This document shows positions 12,290 to 23,163 of a stretch of 64,000 nt of DNA, piece after piece. The notes below the pieces were generated by a model. It was not told the DNA's origin. It did no database searches and saw only the letters and a list, made by a program, of their open reading frames with translations. Each line of letters opens with the position of its first letter. Positions within the stretch are counted from its first letter, which is position 1. The DNA comes from Caprella mutica (Eukaryota > Arthropoda > Malacostraca > Amphipoda > Caprellidae): contig CANNZV010002457.1 in NCBI GenBank assembly GCA_947561585.1, positions 1 through 64,000 of the forward strand, in the 5' to 3' direction. The translations under genes and the position numbers were made by a program.

Positions 12290-12570
12290 CGGTGCAAAAT
12301 CTCGCACACAAGATTCTCCCATGCCCTCAACATCTTCCAGTGAGACTGTCAACGCAGCATGTTTCTTTTGTGGTGAAACGGAGAACAAAATGGAGCTGAG
12401 AAAGGCTGCCACCAGTGGCTTGGGTAAAAAAGTGAAAAAAATGTGCTCACTTGGTGGTGACACAAACACTTATTGGCTCAACTAGCTGCTGGTGACACGG
12501 TTACTATTGCTGCTGTTTATTACCGGGCATTTCTATAGAGATGGAGAAAGTGCCGAATGTGACATTACTG
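12290..12570 (+). pseudogene. Broken gene of unknown repeat family, 5' piece (CFFCGE motif)
   Basis: The plus strand reads AACFFCGETENKMELRKAAT and then, after a frameshift near 12470, a QLAAGDTVTIAAVYYRAFL-like segment. I recognise this pattern (a CFFC zinc-type motif, KAAT, then LAAGD..A.DAVYH) from a large family of uncharacterised, repeat-like proteins in invertebrate genomes. Function is unknown. A stop and a frameshift break it, and the reading is cut off at about 12575 by the satellite-bearing element. The 3' part resumes at 14330. Confidence 0.5.
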
Positions 12571-12774
12571 AAAGTAACCCTGCACACATTTCCACATGGC
12601 ATACACATGGATGCCATGTGGTTGGGTGGTTATAATTTGGCAATAAGTTTTTAAGATGTATCATCCACATTGAAACAACCTAAACACTAAAATATCAGAT
12701 GTTTATCATGTGTAATATAACACATTGCAACCACATGTCAATTACCATTTCAATAACAGATGTTATGGATATAA

Positions 12775-12990
12775 TGAGGTAAATTACACATGGTTAACAT
12801 CTGTTATTGAAATAGTAAGGGACATGTGGTTTTAATGTGGTAAATTACACATGGTTAACATCTGTTATTGAAATGGCAATTGATATGTGGTTGCACTGTG
12901 GTAAATTACACATGGTTAACATCTGTTATTGAAATGGTAATTGTCATGTGGTTTTAATGTGGTTAATTACACATGGTTAACTTCTGATAC
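12775..12990. repeat. 61-62-bp tandem repeat
   Basis: About 3.5 direct copies of a unit containing AAATTACACATGGTTAACAT and CTGTTATTGAAAT recur at 12780, 12842, 12903 and 12965. An inverted copy precedes them at 12715-12770, making the left part partly palindromic. Confidence 0.85.
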
Positions 12991-13460
12991 TTTTGAATTC
13001 TAAATACAATTATGTGAAGAAGACGATCAATCTATCTTTTGTATAATAACAGTAGAACTCCTCTTTAGTGAACTCCTGTACAATGAACCATCCTGTTTAG
13101 TAGAACCCTGTTAAACGAACTATAACTTTTACTGTGAATATATTTAGTTTAGCTGGCCACAAATTGCCTTGAGTTTTCTGTGAATATCTATATTTATAGT
13201 AAATCAGTTTTATTTCATGAAAGTTCTTCCAGTACAGTTTTTTATTGAAGTCATCTGATATTTAGAGTTCTGAGAAATTAAATACTCTGAATAATGAATA
13301 TATTTGAACAAGAAAGAAAATATAACAACTCTTATATCCTCTACACTATACAGTGAAGTAAATCATCATAAGTGAATTTAAATTTATTAATAATAACTTT
13401 AAAAAGCATGCGAGTTATCATATTGGATAAATATCATTTCAATCATATTTCAATCATGTC

Positions 13461-13540
13461 CAGGATGGCTCAGTGGATATGTCGCAGACTCAACACAACA
13501 GCAAACTACAGGTCATCAGTTCGATTCCCGGAAGCACCAC
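13461..13540 (+). other. tRNA-related Pol III promoter segment, probably a SINE head
   Basis: GGATGGCTCAGTGG matches an internal A box, and GTTCGATTCCCGG 45 bp further on matches a B box. The stems needed for a cloverleaf, in particular the T stem, do not pair well, so this is unlikely to be a working tRNA gene. A tRNA-derived SINE head or a decayed tRNA pseudogene is more likely. Confidence 0.45.
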
Positions 13541-13684
13541 TTCATTTCTTTCCCCATTTCTTTGTATAGTTGTATATAACAATATGTAACATTAAACTAA
13601 ATAATATACAGCCGAATTACATATATCCTATATGCAGTAAAATGAGAAATGGCAATAAAATTAGTATGATCTTTTTTGATTTAT

Positions 13685-14035
13685 TGACACATGGTACTGA
13701 TGTGTGTTACATATGGTACTGATATGTGTTACATATGGTACTGATGTGTGTTACATATGGTACTGATGTGTGTTACATATGGTACTGATGTGTGTTACAC
13801 ATGGTACTGATATGTGTCACATATGGTACTGATGTGTGTTACACATGGTACTGGTATGTGTTACACATGGTACTGATATGTGTTACACATAGTACTGATA
13901 TGTGTTACACAATGTACTGATATGTGTTACACATGGTACTGATATGTGTTACACATGGTACTGATATGTGTAACACATGGTAACGATAGGTGTAACACAT
14001 GGTAACGATATGTGTTAAACATGGTACTGATATGA
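13685..14035. repeat. 22-bp minisatellite
   Basis: About 16 copies of a unit close to ACATATGGTACTGATGTGTGTT run head to tail, with copies becoming more variable (TAACACATGGTAACGATA) at the right end. The array belongs to the element at 12576-14298. Confidence 0.9.
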
Positions 14036-14329
14036 GTTGTGGCTAAACCACATGTATAACAATTATCGTCCAAGGTTCCAAAAACTCTACATTGTACACA
14101 CATGGTCATTGTTGCTGGTTTCAATATGGTAAACATGTGACTTCATTACATGGTTAACATGTGTATTCCATATGTTATAAATGAGGCAAAACCACATGTA
14201 TAACATATCGTCAAGGGTCCAAAAATCTACATGGTAACCACATTGTTATAATGTGGACTAACCACTTGGTATACATGTGGAAATGCTTGCAGGGAAAGAA
14301 TGTCATGTTATGTTCTTATGAGTTGCTTA

Positions 14330-15080
14330 AGTCATTGGAGATTATCATGTCTCAGGAGAATCATTGGCAATGGTTGAATTGAAAGCAATAGTATATGACA
14401 AGCGCATTACTGGTCTGGACTTTCCATACATTATAAGCAACACCACAAGCTTTCGTGATGATATTTAATGCCTGGTTCAAGACATCAAATCATAACATTT
14501 GAATCGTCCATGTTTCCTGTTTTTGATGAAGACCCAAGCAAAGCTGTTGATGGCATGAAAGAAAACACCTCCACTGATGTTTATGCCATCCTCAAGCAGC
14601 CAAAACTCCACGGCGAGAGCATCTACCCATGAATTAATCTTTTACAGAAATTTTTCTGCATCCTCTGAAGCTGATTCAATCACTTCCATGCTGAGATCAT
14701 CCATACACATGATTCTTGATGGATCAGGTATTGATCAGCCATCACCTGGACTTGAGAAATCACAAATTGCAGATTCTATTGGGCAGCAAATAATATTCAA
14801 GTATGTGAGACGTAGATCCAAGAAACTTTGCAGTATTCCACGACATACACGAGATATATTTAGAAATACCAGCTTCGCTATAGATGGCAATGAAGCTCCA
14901 TCTCCAAACTTGCAGTACCTCTTTGATGCAAGCCATGCATTAACGAGGACTATGGGACGATAGTATGGGTGTCTTATGACCAAATTGAGGTGTTTTCATC
15001 ACCACTGGTGAATTTGATAACATTGATCACAACCCATCATCAACAACAGCACCATCAGTCGTCCAACAAGGCTTATGACC
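14330..15080 (+). pseudogene. Broken gene of unknown repeat family, 3' piece
   Basis: Continuation of the reading that starts at 12290. The longest open part (14577-14963, 128 codons) contains IHMILDGSGI and IADSIGQQIIFKYVRRRSK, then DASHALTRTMGR and a stop. After a frameshift it reads FDNIDHNPSSTTA (about 15010-15050), a hallmark of an uncharacterised protein family that is highly repeated in invertebrate genomes. Several stops and frame changes show decay. I do not know the molecular function and assign none. Confidence 0.6.
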
Positions 15081-15184
15081 AGAAAAAGAAGGCAACTAGC
15101 GATGAAAATGAGATTAGCAACATCAACTCTCTGCCTCTTCACACTATAGCTATTGATAGAATACATAGTTGGTTAAGTTTTTAG

Positions 15185-16900
15185 GCCAAGTGTGCATCTC
15201 GATAATGCAGTGAAATACTTGAACGTTTGTTATATAGCTACTCAATACTTGTATCCAAATAATAAAAGCACTTAGATTTTTTCAAGTTTTCATTTCATTT
15301 AGTGACATCGGAATTCATACAATTGATAAGTCTTTTGGGACCATGTACTTCCTAGTCCTAGATTGAGTTGACTGGTTTAAGTGTGTGAAGAACGACATGA
15401 CATGGTAAGGGCAGCCATCTTGAATTTTCACAAATATTTTATTACTCAAGGACCATAATTATGAGAGCTATTTTACAACCCAATTGAAGGAAAACATAAA
15501 TTTGCTTATTTTATATAGAAAAAAGAATAACACTTAATTGGGAGAGTTTAAGAGTTTTAATAGATTTATCAAATGTAGTACAGATAATAGTTTTGATAGG
15601 GATAACTAAGTATCATAAACAAGTTAGTAAATTGAGGTGATTTAAGGATTTTAGGTCAACAGGTTATTGGCATTATATTCCGGTATGATGGAAGCTGTGG
15701 TGATCTGAGGAGACAACGAAGAGGAGGAACAGAGTCTATCCTACGAATGAGCGGCCACACATCCGGAACGATTCCAGGACAATAACCCCCCGTGCATAAA
15801 CCCCTAAACATTGTCACTCACTGCGTTATATGGCTGTTCTGGGAATTTGATTTGGTGTTGCCCATCCTTCGGCACGCCTCCTTAGTCCAGTCGGACCCCG
15901 GTACTATGTATGCCAATCAAATCTAACTCAAATCTTTTCTACTTATCTTGGTATTTTCCGCTCATTTTTAAAATAAAGAACTAACAGCTCTATAGTATTG
16001 CTGAGTCGTATACTTAACTCCTGCATTATTTTTATTAAAGACTCCTTGAACCTTCCATAATGTCAAACCATTTCAATTTTATTTGTTACAAGAGAATCAA
16101 CAAAAAATGCCGGAACCAAATATCATAAACCGTTAAGCTCAGAATTTTCTCGATTGCATCATCAATATATTGAAAAGGTATTGATGGGGAAGGTAGACCA
16201 GCTAGAAGGACCAGCTGTCTGCTGTCGCTGTTGGAAGTGATCTGCATTACGGCGGTTAGTTGTGGCCGAAGTAAGCGCAAAACGCAGAGTTAGAATGCCG
16301 GGACAAGTAATGCGCTTATTTGGGCTGTATTAATGGAAAAAATATGAATATTATCAAATTATAAAATTAATGAGAAGTAAAAATAAAAATAAGAACATAA
16401 TTAATGTATATTTTTATACATTTTACCCTCAAATCTAATGGTAAGGAGAAAAAAAATTTCAGCTTTGAAACCACTTTCATCGGATTCCTTGACCCAAAAA
16501 ATGTATCATTTGATAATAATTAAGAATAAAATTTAAACAAGAATTACATTTTTATCTTACACGATCAGATCTGATTTAGCAAAATTTTTCAGTACTAAAT
16601 TGCAACTTCCAATCAAATATTTTTCTTCTTTTTACCTCTGACGAGAAAAATCAGTATTGTTACACTTTGAATTGTATTATGTGCTCAAATCCTGTCATAT
16701 CAGTCATTCTTCATATGCAAAGCAAATTTAGTTTTACCGTTACAAAAAAGTTCAAGAAAGAAAGATTTATTGCCCTTAGCAACTGATTTGGATCATTTTC
16801 AGTTCATTTGTTAATATCTATTTCACTAATTGAGTAGGTTTTTTCTTACAACACAAAGGTTAACTCTTCTGGGTTGAAATTCCGTAGTGTTGTATTTATT
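15185..16900. other. No recognisable gene
   Basis: Mixed composition. 15660-15910 and 16130-16300 are GC-richer and may be fragments of old repeats, but neither shows terminal repeats or a coding motif I can name. 16300-16900 is AT-rich and plain. Confidence 0.4.
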
Positions 16901-16906
16901 TTTGGG

Positions 16907-16920
16907 GGTGCTAGCCACTC
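16907..16920 (+). repeat. Dispersed GGTGCTAGCCACTC box (copy 4)
   Basis: Preceded by TTTTTGGG, as in the copies at 3203 (minus), 6010, 6341 and 60605. Sequence further upstream is not obviously alike among the copies. Confidence 0.5.
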
Positions 16921-18507
16921 GTAATCAATCATTAAAGATTGATAGAACTTTGATTCGATCCTGACAAATACATTGTAAATGTATTCTATTTATACATTGT
17001 AAATGTATTCTAATTAAAAATTGCAAATGAAAAAGGTACAACAGCTATTTACAATAATGAAAGAGCATGTTTAATTGGCACTTTTCAATAATCGGCCCGT
17101 AAAATAAAAAAAATAATAAGATTCTATCAAATCAATCACGCTGACACATCACTACTTGCAATTGGTTTTTGTTTCAGCCAAAAACGAGAAATAAAATAAA
17201 ATACAACTTACTAATTGAGACAACCGAGGCTTGAATATATATGAGGATTTTTTTTTATAATTTTTCTATGAGATTCATAATTAAGAAATTAATCATTTAT
17301 GAGAAACGAATATTCCTCTTTCAAATGATGTGCATGGTTTGATTTTCTCATATTTTTTAATTTTTTTATATTATTCTAACGGATGGTAGTGGCTTAAGGT
17401 GCTGATTATTGGGGTATTTACCTGACACCAAATGATAAATATTATTTTATTATTTTTGTAAAAATTGTAACTTATTTAGTCAGGTATAATTTTTGTTTTT
17501 TGGTGTATTATGTGAAACGTAATACGTTTTTTAATAAGTGGACGGGGATTACTACGCTGTACGAGGACTAATATTTGGCCAAATAAGACAAAATTTTTCG
17601 AAAATATCTTAAAAGCGTAGTGTGGCACTTCAAAATTCGTCAAAAAGCGAAGTAGCACTAAATAGTCTTTTTGCATACGAAACTGTAGTGATACTACGCC
17701 GTGTAGTGCTACTTTCAAGTGCTTAGTGCGTAGTACCAATTTAGCATACGAGAGAGACACTTCAAAGTACGCAGTGCTGCTTCATAGTGCTAGTGCCTTA
17801 TTTAACATTGAGTCAAGATAGATATTTGAATCACGATGTAACAATATGAGTCTCAGATGGATCGAAAGGACTCAAAAGTAGAGTCAATAAAGATAAAAAT
17901 AATCTAATAATGGAGTGTGTTAACCTTGACTCAACCAATGAGTCAGTCTGATTTGCAATTTTTTTTTCAGTTCATGTGAGAAGTTTCCTGTGTCTTATCA
18001 GCGCCTTATGGTGATAAGGATGAACATCGAAAGACTATCCTAGAGAGATATTAAAACATTGATACATGATGTCATTATCAGAGTGTGCAATCTAATGTTT
18101 TTAGTGATCAGTGATACTTTGAAACTAAAGTGATACGAAGAAGAGAGTGATTGGTGAAGATCAGAGTGATTGGTGAAGATCAGAGTGATTGGTGAAGATC
18201 ATAGTGATTGATGAAGAACATAGTGGTTGATGAAGGATAGAGTTATTGGTGTGCTAAATTATTACTTGTCTAATTTCTCGTCGGTTCACTTCATTACCAC
18301 AGTTTGAGGTAAGAAATATGAATAAAAATATGTATACAAATAATTTGTAGCTATGATGCCATAGCAAATAAAATTTGAAAAACAATTTATTAATAGTTAC
18401 AACATAAATTCTCTTCTTCTTCCAAGGTTATGAAATACTTTTATTTTCATCCTGTTTGTTCATGGAATTATTTAATTAATCTATTTCTATATATTTTGTT
18501 CACCACA
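16921..18507. other. AT-rich spacer with a 19-bp tandem repeat
   Basis: Contains a short duplication near 16970-17015 and a region (17500-17800) rich in GTAGTGCTAC-type words that pair with one another and suggest an eroded fold-back. At 18145-18240 there are three exact and two diverged copies of the 19-bp unit GAGTGATTGGTGAAGATCA. No gene recognised. Confidence 0.45.
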
Positions 18508-18637
18508 CTCAATTGTCGCATGGTAAGTTCACCGTAATTCAATTTACCGCAAGGTAAATTCATCGCTTGCAAAATTTCATCTGCCCTTTGAAAAGATTCG
18601 ACAACTGAATGCATGCATAATTGCATATACTCTAATT

Positions 18638-19333
18638 CAGGGGTGGGCACACATTGTGTTTTTCAGTGCCGAAAGATGGAATTTCAGTGCCAATTTTCTT
18701 TTCGTTTTCTAAATTGCTGGGATACTGAGTAATTATATAATGAGGTGGTAGATTTAATTGAAGTACGTACATGTACAGCGGTACATATTTTGAGCATAAA
18801 CATTGGTAGTAGATTTATCATTTGCATTAAAAAAAATTAATATATGATAATAAAAAAAATTCTTCATGTGAAAATATCACAATAAAAACAAAAATAAGCT
18901 ATCTTGCATAAGTAACTCATAAATTCACAGGATAAATTACTTACCTAACTTATTAAAAATGGGAATTTAAAATGATTGCATAAATATTTACCACAGTGTT
19001 TGAATATCCCAATACAAGCGTATGAAAGATGTAAATTTAACTGATCTTGATAAAAAAAGACAGAGGTAAATAAATTAAACACTGGCACTATTGTAACAAT
19101 AATCAAAAAAATCCTTATTAAGGGATAAAATTTACTATCAAAGTATCAAGGTCATTCATTACAACTATACTGTTCTTCAATACTGTTCTATATTATCCTA
19201 TTAATTTATAGAGCAGTCAGGGCTAAAAATTCTTAATTTTCTTTGGAAGAAAATAAAGCACCATTTCCCGGGTGGGCAGTGGTGCCGTTTTCAGTGCCAA
19301 AATAGCACCGAGTGCTGCATTTGCCCACCCCTG
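18638..19333. mobile_element. hAT-like non-autonomous element (CAGGGGTGGGCA ends)
   Basis: Starts CAGGGGTGGGCACAC and ends TTTGCCCACCCCTG, a terminal sequence typical of hAT elements. The flanks CTCTAATT (left) and GTCTAATT (two bases beyond the right end) look like an 8-bp target duplication with one change. Repeated CAGTGCC words sit near both ends. Length is 696 bp with no coding capacity. Confidence 0.7.
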
Positions 19334-19467
19334 CAGTCTAATTGATAGAGAACGTATTCAAATACTATATACATTACGTCTACAAAAATCTTCATATATT
19401 CAATTAATTAGTATATGTGGCAATAAAATGATTATTAGGATTTGATCCTAATCCTAATAATCGGCAC

Positions 19468-20041
19468 TAAGACTTTTCCCTGCCGGATCATTCCCTGCCG
19501 GACTATTCCCCGCCGGACTTTTCTCCGCCCAGACTATTTCCCGCCGGACTTTTCCCCGCCTGGATTATTCCCCGCCGGACTCTTCCCCGCCGAATAAAAT
19601 ATTTGTATTTTGGGCCATTAAAGTACAATTTCGATAAAACCAACCATTTATCAATAGAAGACACATTTTATTAACAAACTTACACAATAATACAGTCTTA
19701 TTTTTAGCTTTGATATCCGTATGTGTTCATATTGGTCGTTTATATTTTAAGACTGTACCTTCGTACATTTGCATATAATTAAGATATATGTACTACAAAG
19801 TTCAAACATTATGGTAATTCTAAGGGATTGCAAAATGTAGCAATTTAGACTAAGAAGCTACGATTAATTCAGTTTATTTCTTCTCTAAAGTTATACGTAT
19901 CGCGAATTTATTATTTTCTTTGCAAGTTATTATTAGAAATGATTCCCCGCCGGAAAAGTCCGGCGGGGAAAAGACTGGCGGGGAAAAGTCCGACGGGGAA
20001 AAGTCCAGGCGGGGAAAAGTCCGGCGGGGAATAGTCCGTTT
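19468..20041. mobile_element. Element A: ends built from CCGCCGGACTTTTCC repeats
   Basis: The left end carries seven imperfect copies of a roughly 17-20-bp unit (CCCCGCCGGACTTTT) at 19471-19590, and the right end carries six inverted copies at 19939-20036. About 350 bp of AT-rich unique sequence separates them. The GC-rich repeats stand out sharply from the background. Neither target duplication nor transposase is visible. Confidence 0.65.
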
Positions 20042-20093
20042 CCCTTGTAATTCTTCTAAATTTGAAAAATGGATTTATTCAATGCTCTCAACT

Positions 20094-21119
20094 GGTGATC
20101 GGACAACTTACCACCAGACAATTCGTCGTGAGTACAACTCGCCGCTCGGACAATTCGTCGTGAGTGTAATTCGCTGCTCGGACAATTCTTCGCCAGAACA
20201 ACTCGCCGTGTGATTTATGTTTTACTGCCGTATACTTCATTGATATGTGAAAAATATTTTAAATGTAAAGTGCATGTTGTAAATTAGTTATCAAATTTCT
20301 TAGGCCTATTTGACTATATATTTTTTTCATTTCAAAAGTTAAATGAAATGTTTTTTAATAAACATATAATCTAAACCATAATATAGTGTGTGTTGTAAAT
20401 TAACCATAACATTTTTTTCGTTCTGTTTAACAATATTTTTCAAAAAGAAATTTGTTATTGGAAAGAAAACAAGTTCATGTGACTTCTTAAGTTTAATGAC
20501 CTGTAAAAATTATTTTAGTTTAAAACTAGTACTTCGGTGTGAATAATAGGTTCTTTAACTAAGATGTCTTAGATTTTTGTGTTAGGTAGGCTAATTGATA
20601 ACATTTACTATCACCTCTTCATTTTCCTCTTATATTCGTGAGTGCAGTCACCGGTTCTTGTGTCTTTTTTCATCTCATTCCTCGGTAAGGTATTGAATCC
20701 TTGAAATAGCTTTTCTGCATCCATGGACTGGTGGTTGGTGCCTTTGTTCATGGAGCCATGCATTTTGCTTTCTGACAGCTTCTTCCTGTCCCTTGTATTT
20801 GATATTCTTTTGACGTCAATGACAATGCCCTTCGTTTCGAAGCAGACGTTAAACACTACAATTTAAATTAATATCTCTAATATTTTTGCAGCCTGCAGTA
20901 TTCTCACAGAGAAAATATGACAAGAAGAGAAACAAATAAATTTAAATAATGAAATTTGTCAACTACTGTTTTACATCAGTCTTGAGCATATATAAATAAA
21001 TCCTTGTTCAAATTTATAATAAACTTAAATATATGTAAGTGATGTATATGCCGGTAAAAATAAATCACGCGGCGAGTTTTCCTGGCGGCGAATTGTCCGG
21101 GGCGAGTTGTCCTAGAACC
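20094..21119. mobile_element. Element B1: MULE-like, 9-bp target duplication, GCGAATTGTCC-type end repeats
   Basis: Begins GGTGATCGGACAAC and ends TTGTCCTAGAACC, flanked by CTCTCAACT on both sides (20085-20093, 21120-21128). Both ends contain repeated GGACAACTCGCC / GGCGAATTGTCC units in inverted orientation. A 9-bp duplication with long inverted ends suggests a Mutator-like (MULE) non-autonomous element. On the minus strand the interior holds a coding relic (20856-20611) with AEKLF, LPRN and MKKD..TGDCTH, shared with the elements at 26305 and 37437. Confidence 0.8.
20611..20856 (-). pseudogene. Coding relic inside element B1 (TGDCTH peptide)
   Basis: An 81-codon open stretch on the minus strand. 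It includes FNVCFETKGIVIDV, then SMDAEKLF, LPRNEMKKD and TGDCTHE, and a basic end (KRKMKR). The central part is recognisable in two other elements: 27010-26790 minus in element B2, and 38235-38325 plus in element C, where it reads NAEKLF...RNVMKKDKNTGDCTH. Conservation across elements whose ends differ suggests a real exon of a parent element or a captured gene. I do not recognise the protein. Confidence 0.45.
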
Positions 21120-21128
21120 CTCTCAACT

Positions 21129-22014
21129 CTAACAGGTAGTTTCGTTTCTAAACATTATTTATGGTGTTCATATAATATGTGCTATGTAAGCATTCTACAC
21201 AGTACACTACATATAGTGCACGGAACTTCACACAATTCTTTTCTTTTGTACAATATACACATGTGAGTATTACTATCTAATTATTATTAATATAAGATAG
21301 TTCTGAACTAGACATCTGAACTGCGTAACATCAAACTGCCCATTTCTACTTCGATAATAATTTTTCTTGTAGCTATATAGTTACGTTAAATGCCTGGGAA
21401 TTTAGTTGTTTACAACATCTCAGTAGTTCGATTTGTTTGAAGTATTGATTAATTAAATATAACAAAATACTACACCAGAATAAATTAATGTCGAAACAAA
21501 AATAATCACTCAATTCATATATTCATTAGTATTAATTCAAAATTCCTGTCCTTATGTATTTCCATTAATTAGAAAAGCTTTATAAATATTTAATGAAAAG
21601 TATAACTACACCTTAAACAAGCCTGTATCTTTCTCGTAATTGATCTCTATTTAGTTGCTGATTCATTTGTTTTATTATAAGTTTGTTGTTTTATTGTTAT
21701 ATTTTGAATTACATTTTTTGCGGTGAATTTACCACGTGGTGAATTGAGTGCTCGAAAGTGTTATAGATCGATGCACTTTAGTTTTTCAAATTATCCTTTG
21801 TTAAAAATGATGAGAGTAATTTCCTCATCATTTCAACAGACTTTTTAACACTTTCAAGATCTTGAAACATCGAAGTGCATCCAAATTACAATTGATGCAC
21901 TAAGTGTATCGCCTTAGAGACCAAGCCTATAGGGTAAACTCGAAACACCTGGATGCATCAGTTTTGAGCCGTATATTTTTTTCAGTGTATTTTACTATAA
22001 TATATTTTGTTTTA
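21129..22014. other. AT-rich stretch, nothing recognised apart from the end of element G
   Basis: Only the right terminal repeat of element G (21718-21748) and a loose inverted repeat around 21750-21910 (TCGATGCAC / GTGCATC) are visible. Confidence 0.4.
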
Positions 22015-22110
22015 GATAAAAGGCGAAGAATATCTGGCAGCTCTTCCAGTGGTCAATAGCAACAGCAGCTACGCTAGTTCTGAAAAAATTGTTGTTATGC
22101 TTCAGGACAG
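22015..22110 (+). other. Possible orphan exon
   Basis: TATTTTGTTTTAG is a good splice acceptor and GACAG/GTTAGT a reasonable donor. The 96 bases between them have an open reading (KGEEYLAALPVV ... KIVVMLQDR) with codon use unlike the AT-rich surroundings. No partner exon was found nearby. It could be an exon of a gene that extends far away, or a chance open stretch in a repeat. Confidence 0.22.
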
Positions 22111-23160
22111 GTTAGTCACCTAATCCTAGCATAACTAACAACTAGCGGATACAACCAAGATTACCAATATTAGACTACTTACTTTATTTACTATACAGCG
22201 GGTTAACTCTAGTTTCATGGCATCCGTAAACTGCACAAATAACCATGGACAAATCCTTACATACAAATAACTATTTAACCGGATGTAAAGTATATAGAGT
22301 ATGTAATGTAATATTGCAGGGTCACATCTATGTTTGTATTTCTTTTATGCGCTGAAAGAGTCTAAAACGCGTATCTAGCCCTTCTAAGTTAGGTTATCTT
22401 GAGGATAATCAATGTAATTCTGAATTCAGCCAGTTCAGTCAAATAGAACGAAGTTAAAGCATCTGATACTAAAAAGAATGGACAGCAATCCTTGTTTCTA
22501 TGTAAAAATAAGTATCCCTGTTCACCAAAGCGTCATTCACAACCCAAACTGTAAACATTTTGCTATGGAACTTAGCAATACTCTACCTTGTAGTTAATAT
22601 ACCTTGGATACAACAAACTCATTAGCGGACAAAATGCCTAAAGGACAAAATGCCTACGTACAAAATGCCTAACGGACAAAAGACCAGCGGAAAAAATGCC
22701 TGACGGACAAAATTTATAAAACGTTAATTTGAATAATGAAAGTTATAGATTAATTCAGCAAAGAAATTTAGTATTAATTTGAACTTTCGTTAATTTGAAT
22801 ATAATTTTTTTATACTGGCTTAAAAAATTCAATCAAATGGCATATAGGTTTGAGGAAAACAAATATGAAAGATTCAAGTAAAAAAACTATATATTGCTAT
22901 AGAGAACTGATGTTCCAGATGACAGCTTCCAATCGTTTCAGCCAGTGTAAGAAGAGAAGCATAGCGTATTATGTAGCCGTACTAGTTAGACACCATCATC
23001 TACAGCCATTGAGATATACGTAGAGGTTTGGAGGTAGCATGTCTTGCAAGAAAAAGTGATGACAAAAAGTGGCGCCATGGGCGTGTCTTCCCCCAATGCA
23101 CCCCTGCCACACGGTGCAATGGGGTTGGGTGCCCCTCCTCCTATGCTCAGTGCTAATCGA
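22111..23160. other. Gene-free stretch with a one-sided repeat end
   Basis: At 22626-22720, five copies of a GGACAAAATGCCTAAC unit form an array like the ends of the nearby repeat-ended elements, but I see no matching inverse array downstream. 23040-23150 is GC-richer with a small self-complementary part (CCCCAATGCACCCC / GGGGTTGGGTGCCCC). Nothing else was recognised. Confidence 0.45.
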
Positions 23161-23163
23161 GTA

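Larger units (their letters stand above)
12576..14298. mobile_element. 1.7-kb satellite-filled element with inverted ends
   Basis: Left end CCCTGCACACATTTCCACATG and right end CATGTGGAAATGCTTGCAGGG are inverted repeats. The interior is largely tandem arrays: 61-62-bp units (12775-12990), a tRNA-like insert (13461-13540), 22-bp units (13685-14035) and a 144-bp duplication (14041, 14185). The unit interrupts the pseudogene whose halves lie at 12290-12570 and 14330-15080, so it behaves as an insertion. The flanks AAAGTAA and AAAGAAT are only a weak target duplication. Confidence 0.6.
18508..21748. mobile_element. Element G: large element with GGTAAATTCACCGC-type ends, containing three nested elements
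   Basis: The left end CTCAATTGTCGCATGGTAAGTTCACCG is matched in inverse by GCGGTGAATTTACCACGTGGTGAATTGAG ending at 21748. The end unit (GCGGTGAATTTACC) also appears as an eight-copy array at 26098-26215. Inside lie a hAT-like element (18638-19333), a CCGCCGGAC-ended element (about 19468-20041) and a MULE-like element (20094-21119). No target duplication was found, so the outer boundary is tentative. Confidence 0.45.

Noticed and set aside
13461..13540. Functional tRNA gene
   Set aside because: A- and B-box words are present, but the T stem and acceptor stem do not pair convincingly; a SINE head is more likely.
19920..20213. 97-codon frame with GGEKSDGEKS repeats
   Set aside because: Runs through the right-end array of element A into the left end of element B1, crossing two unrelated elements.
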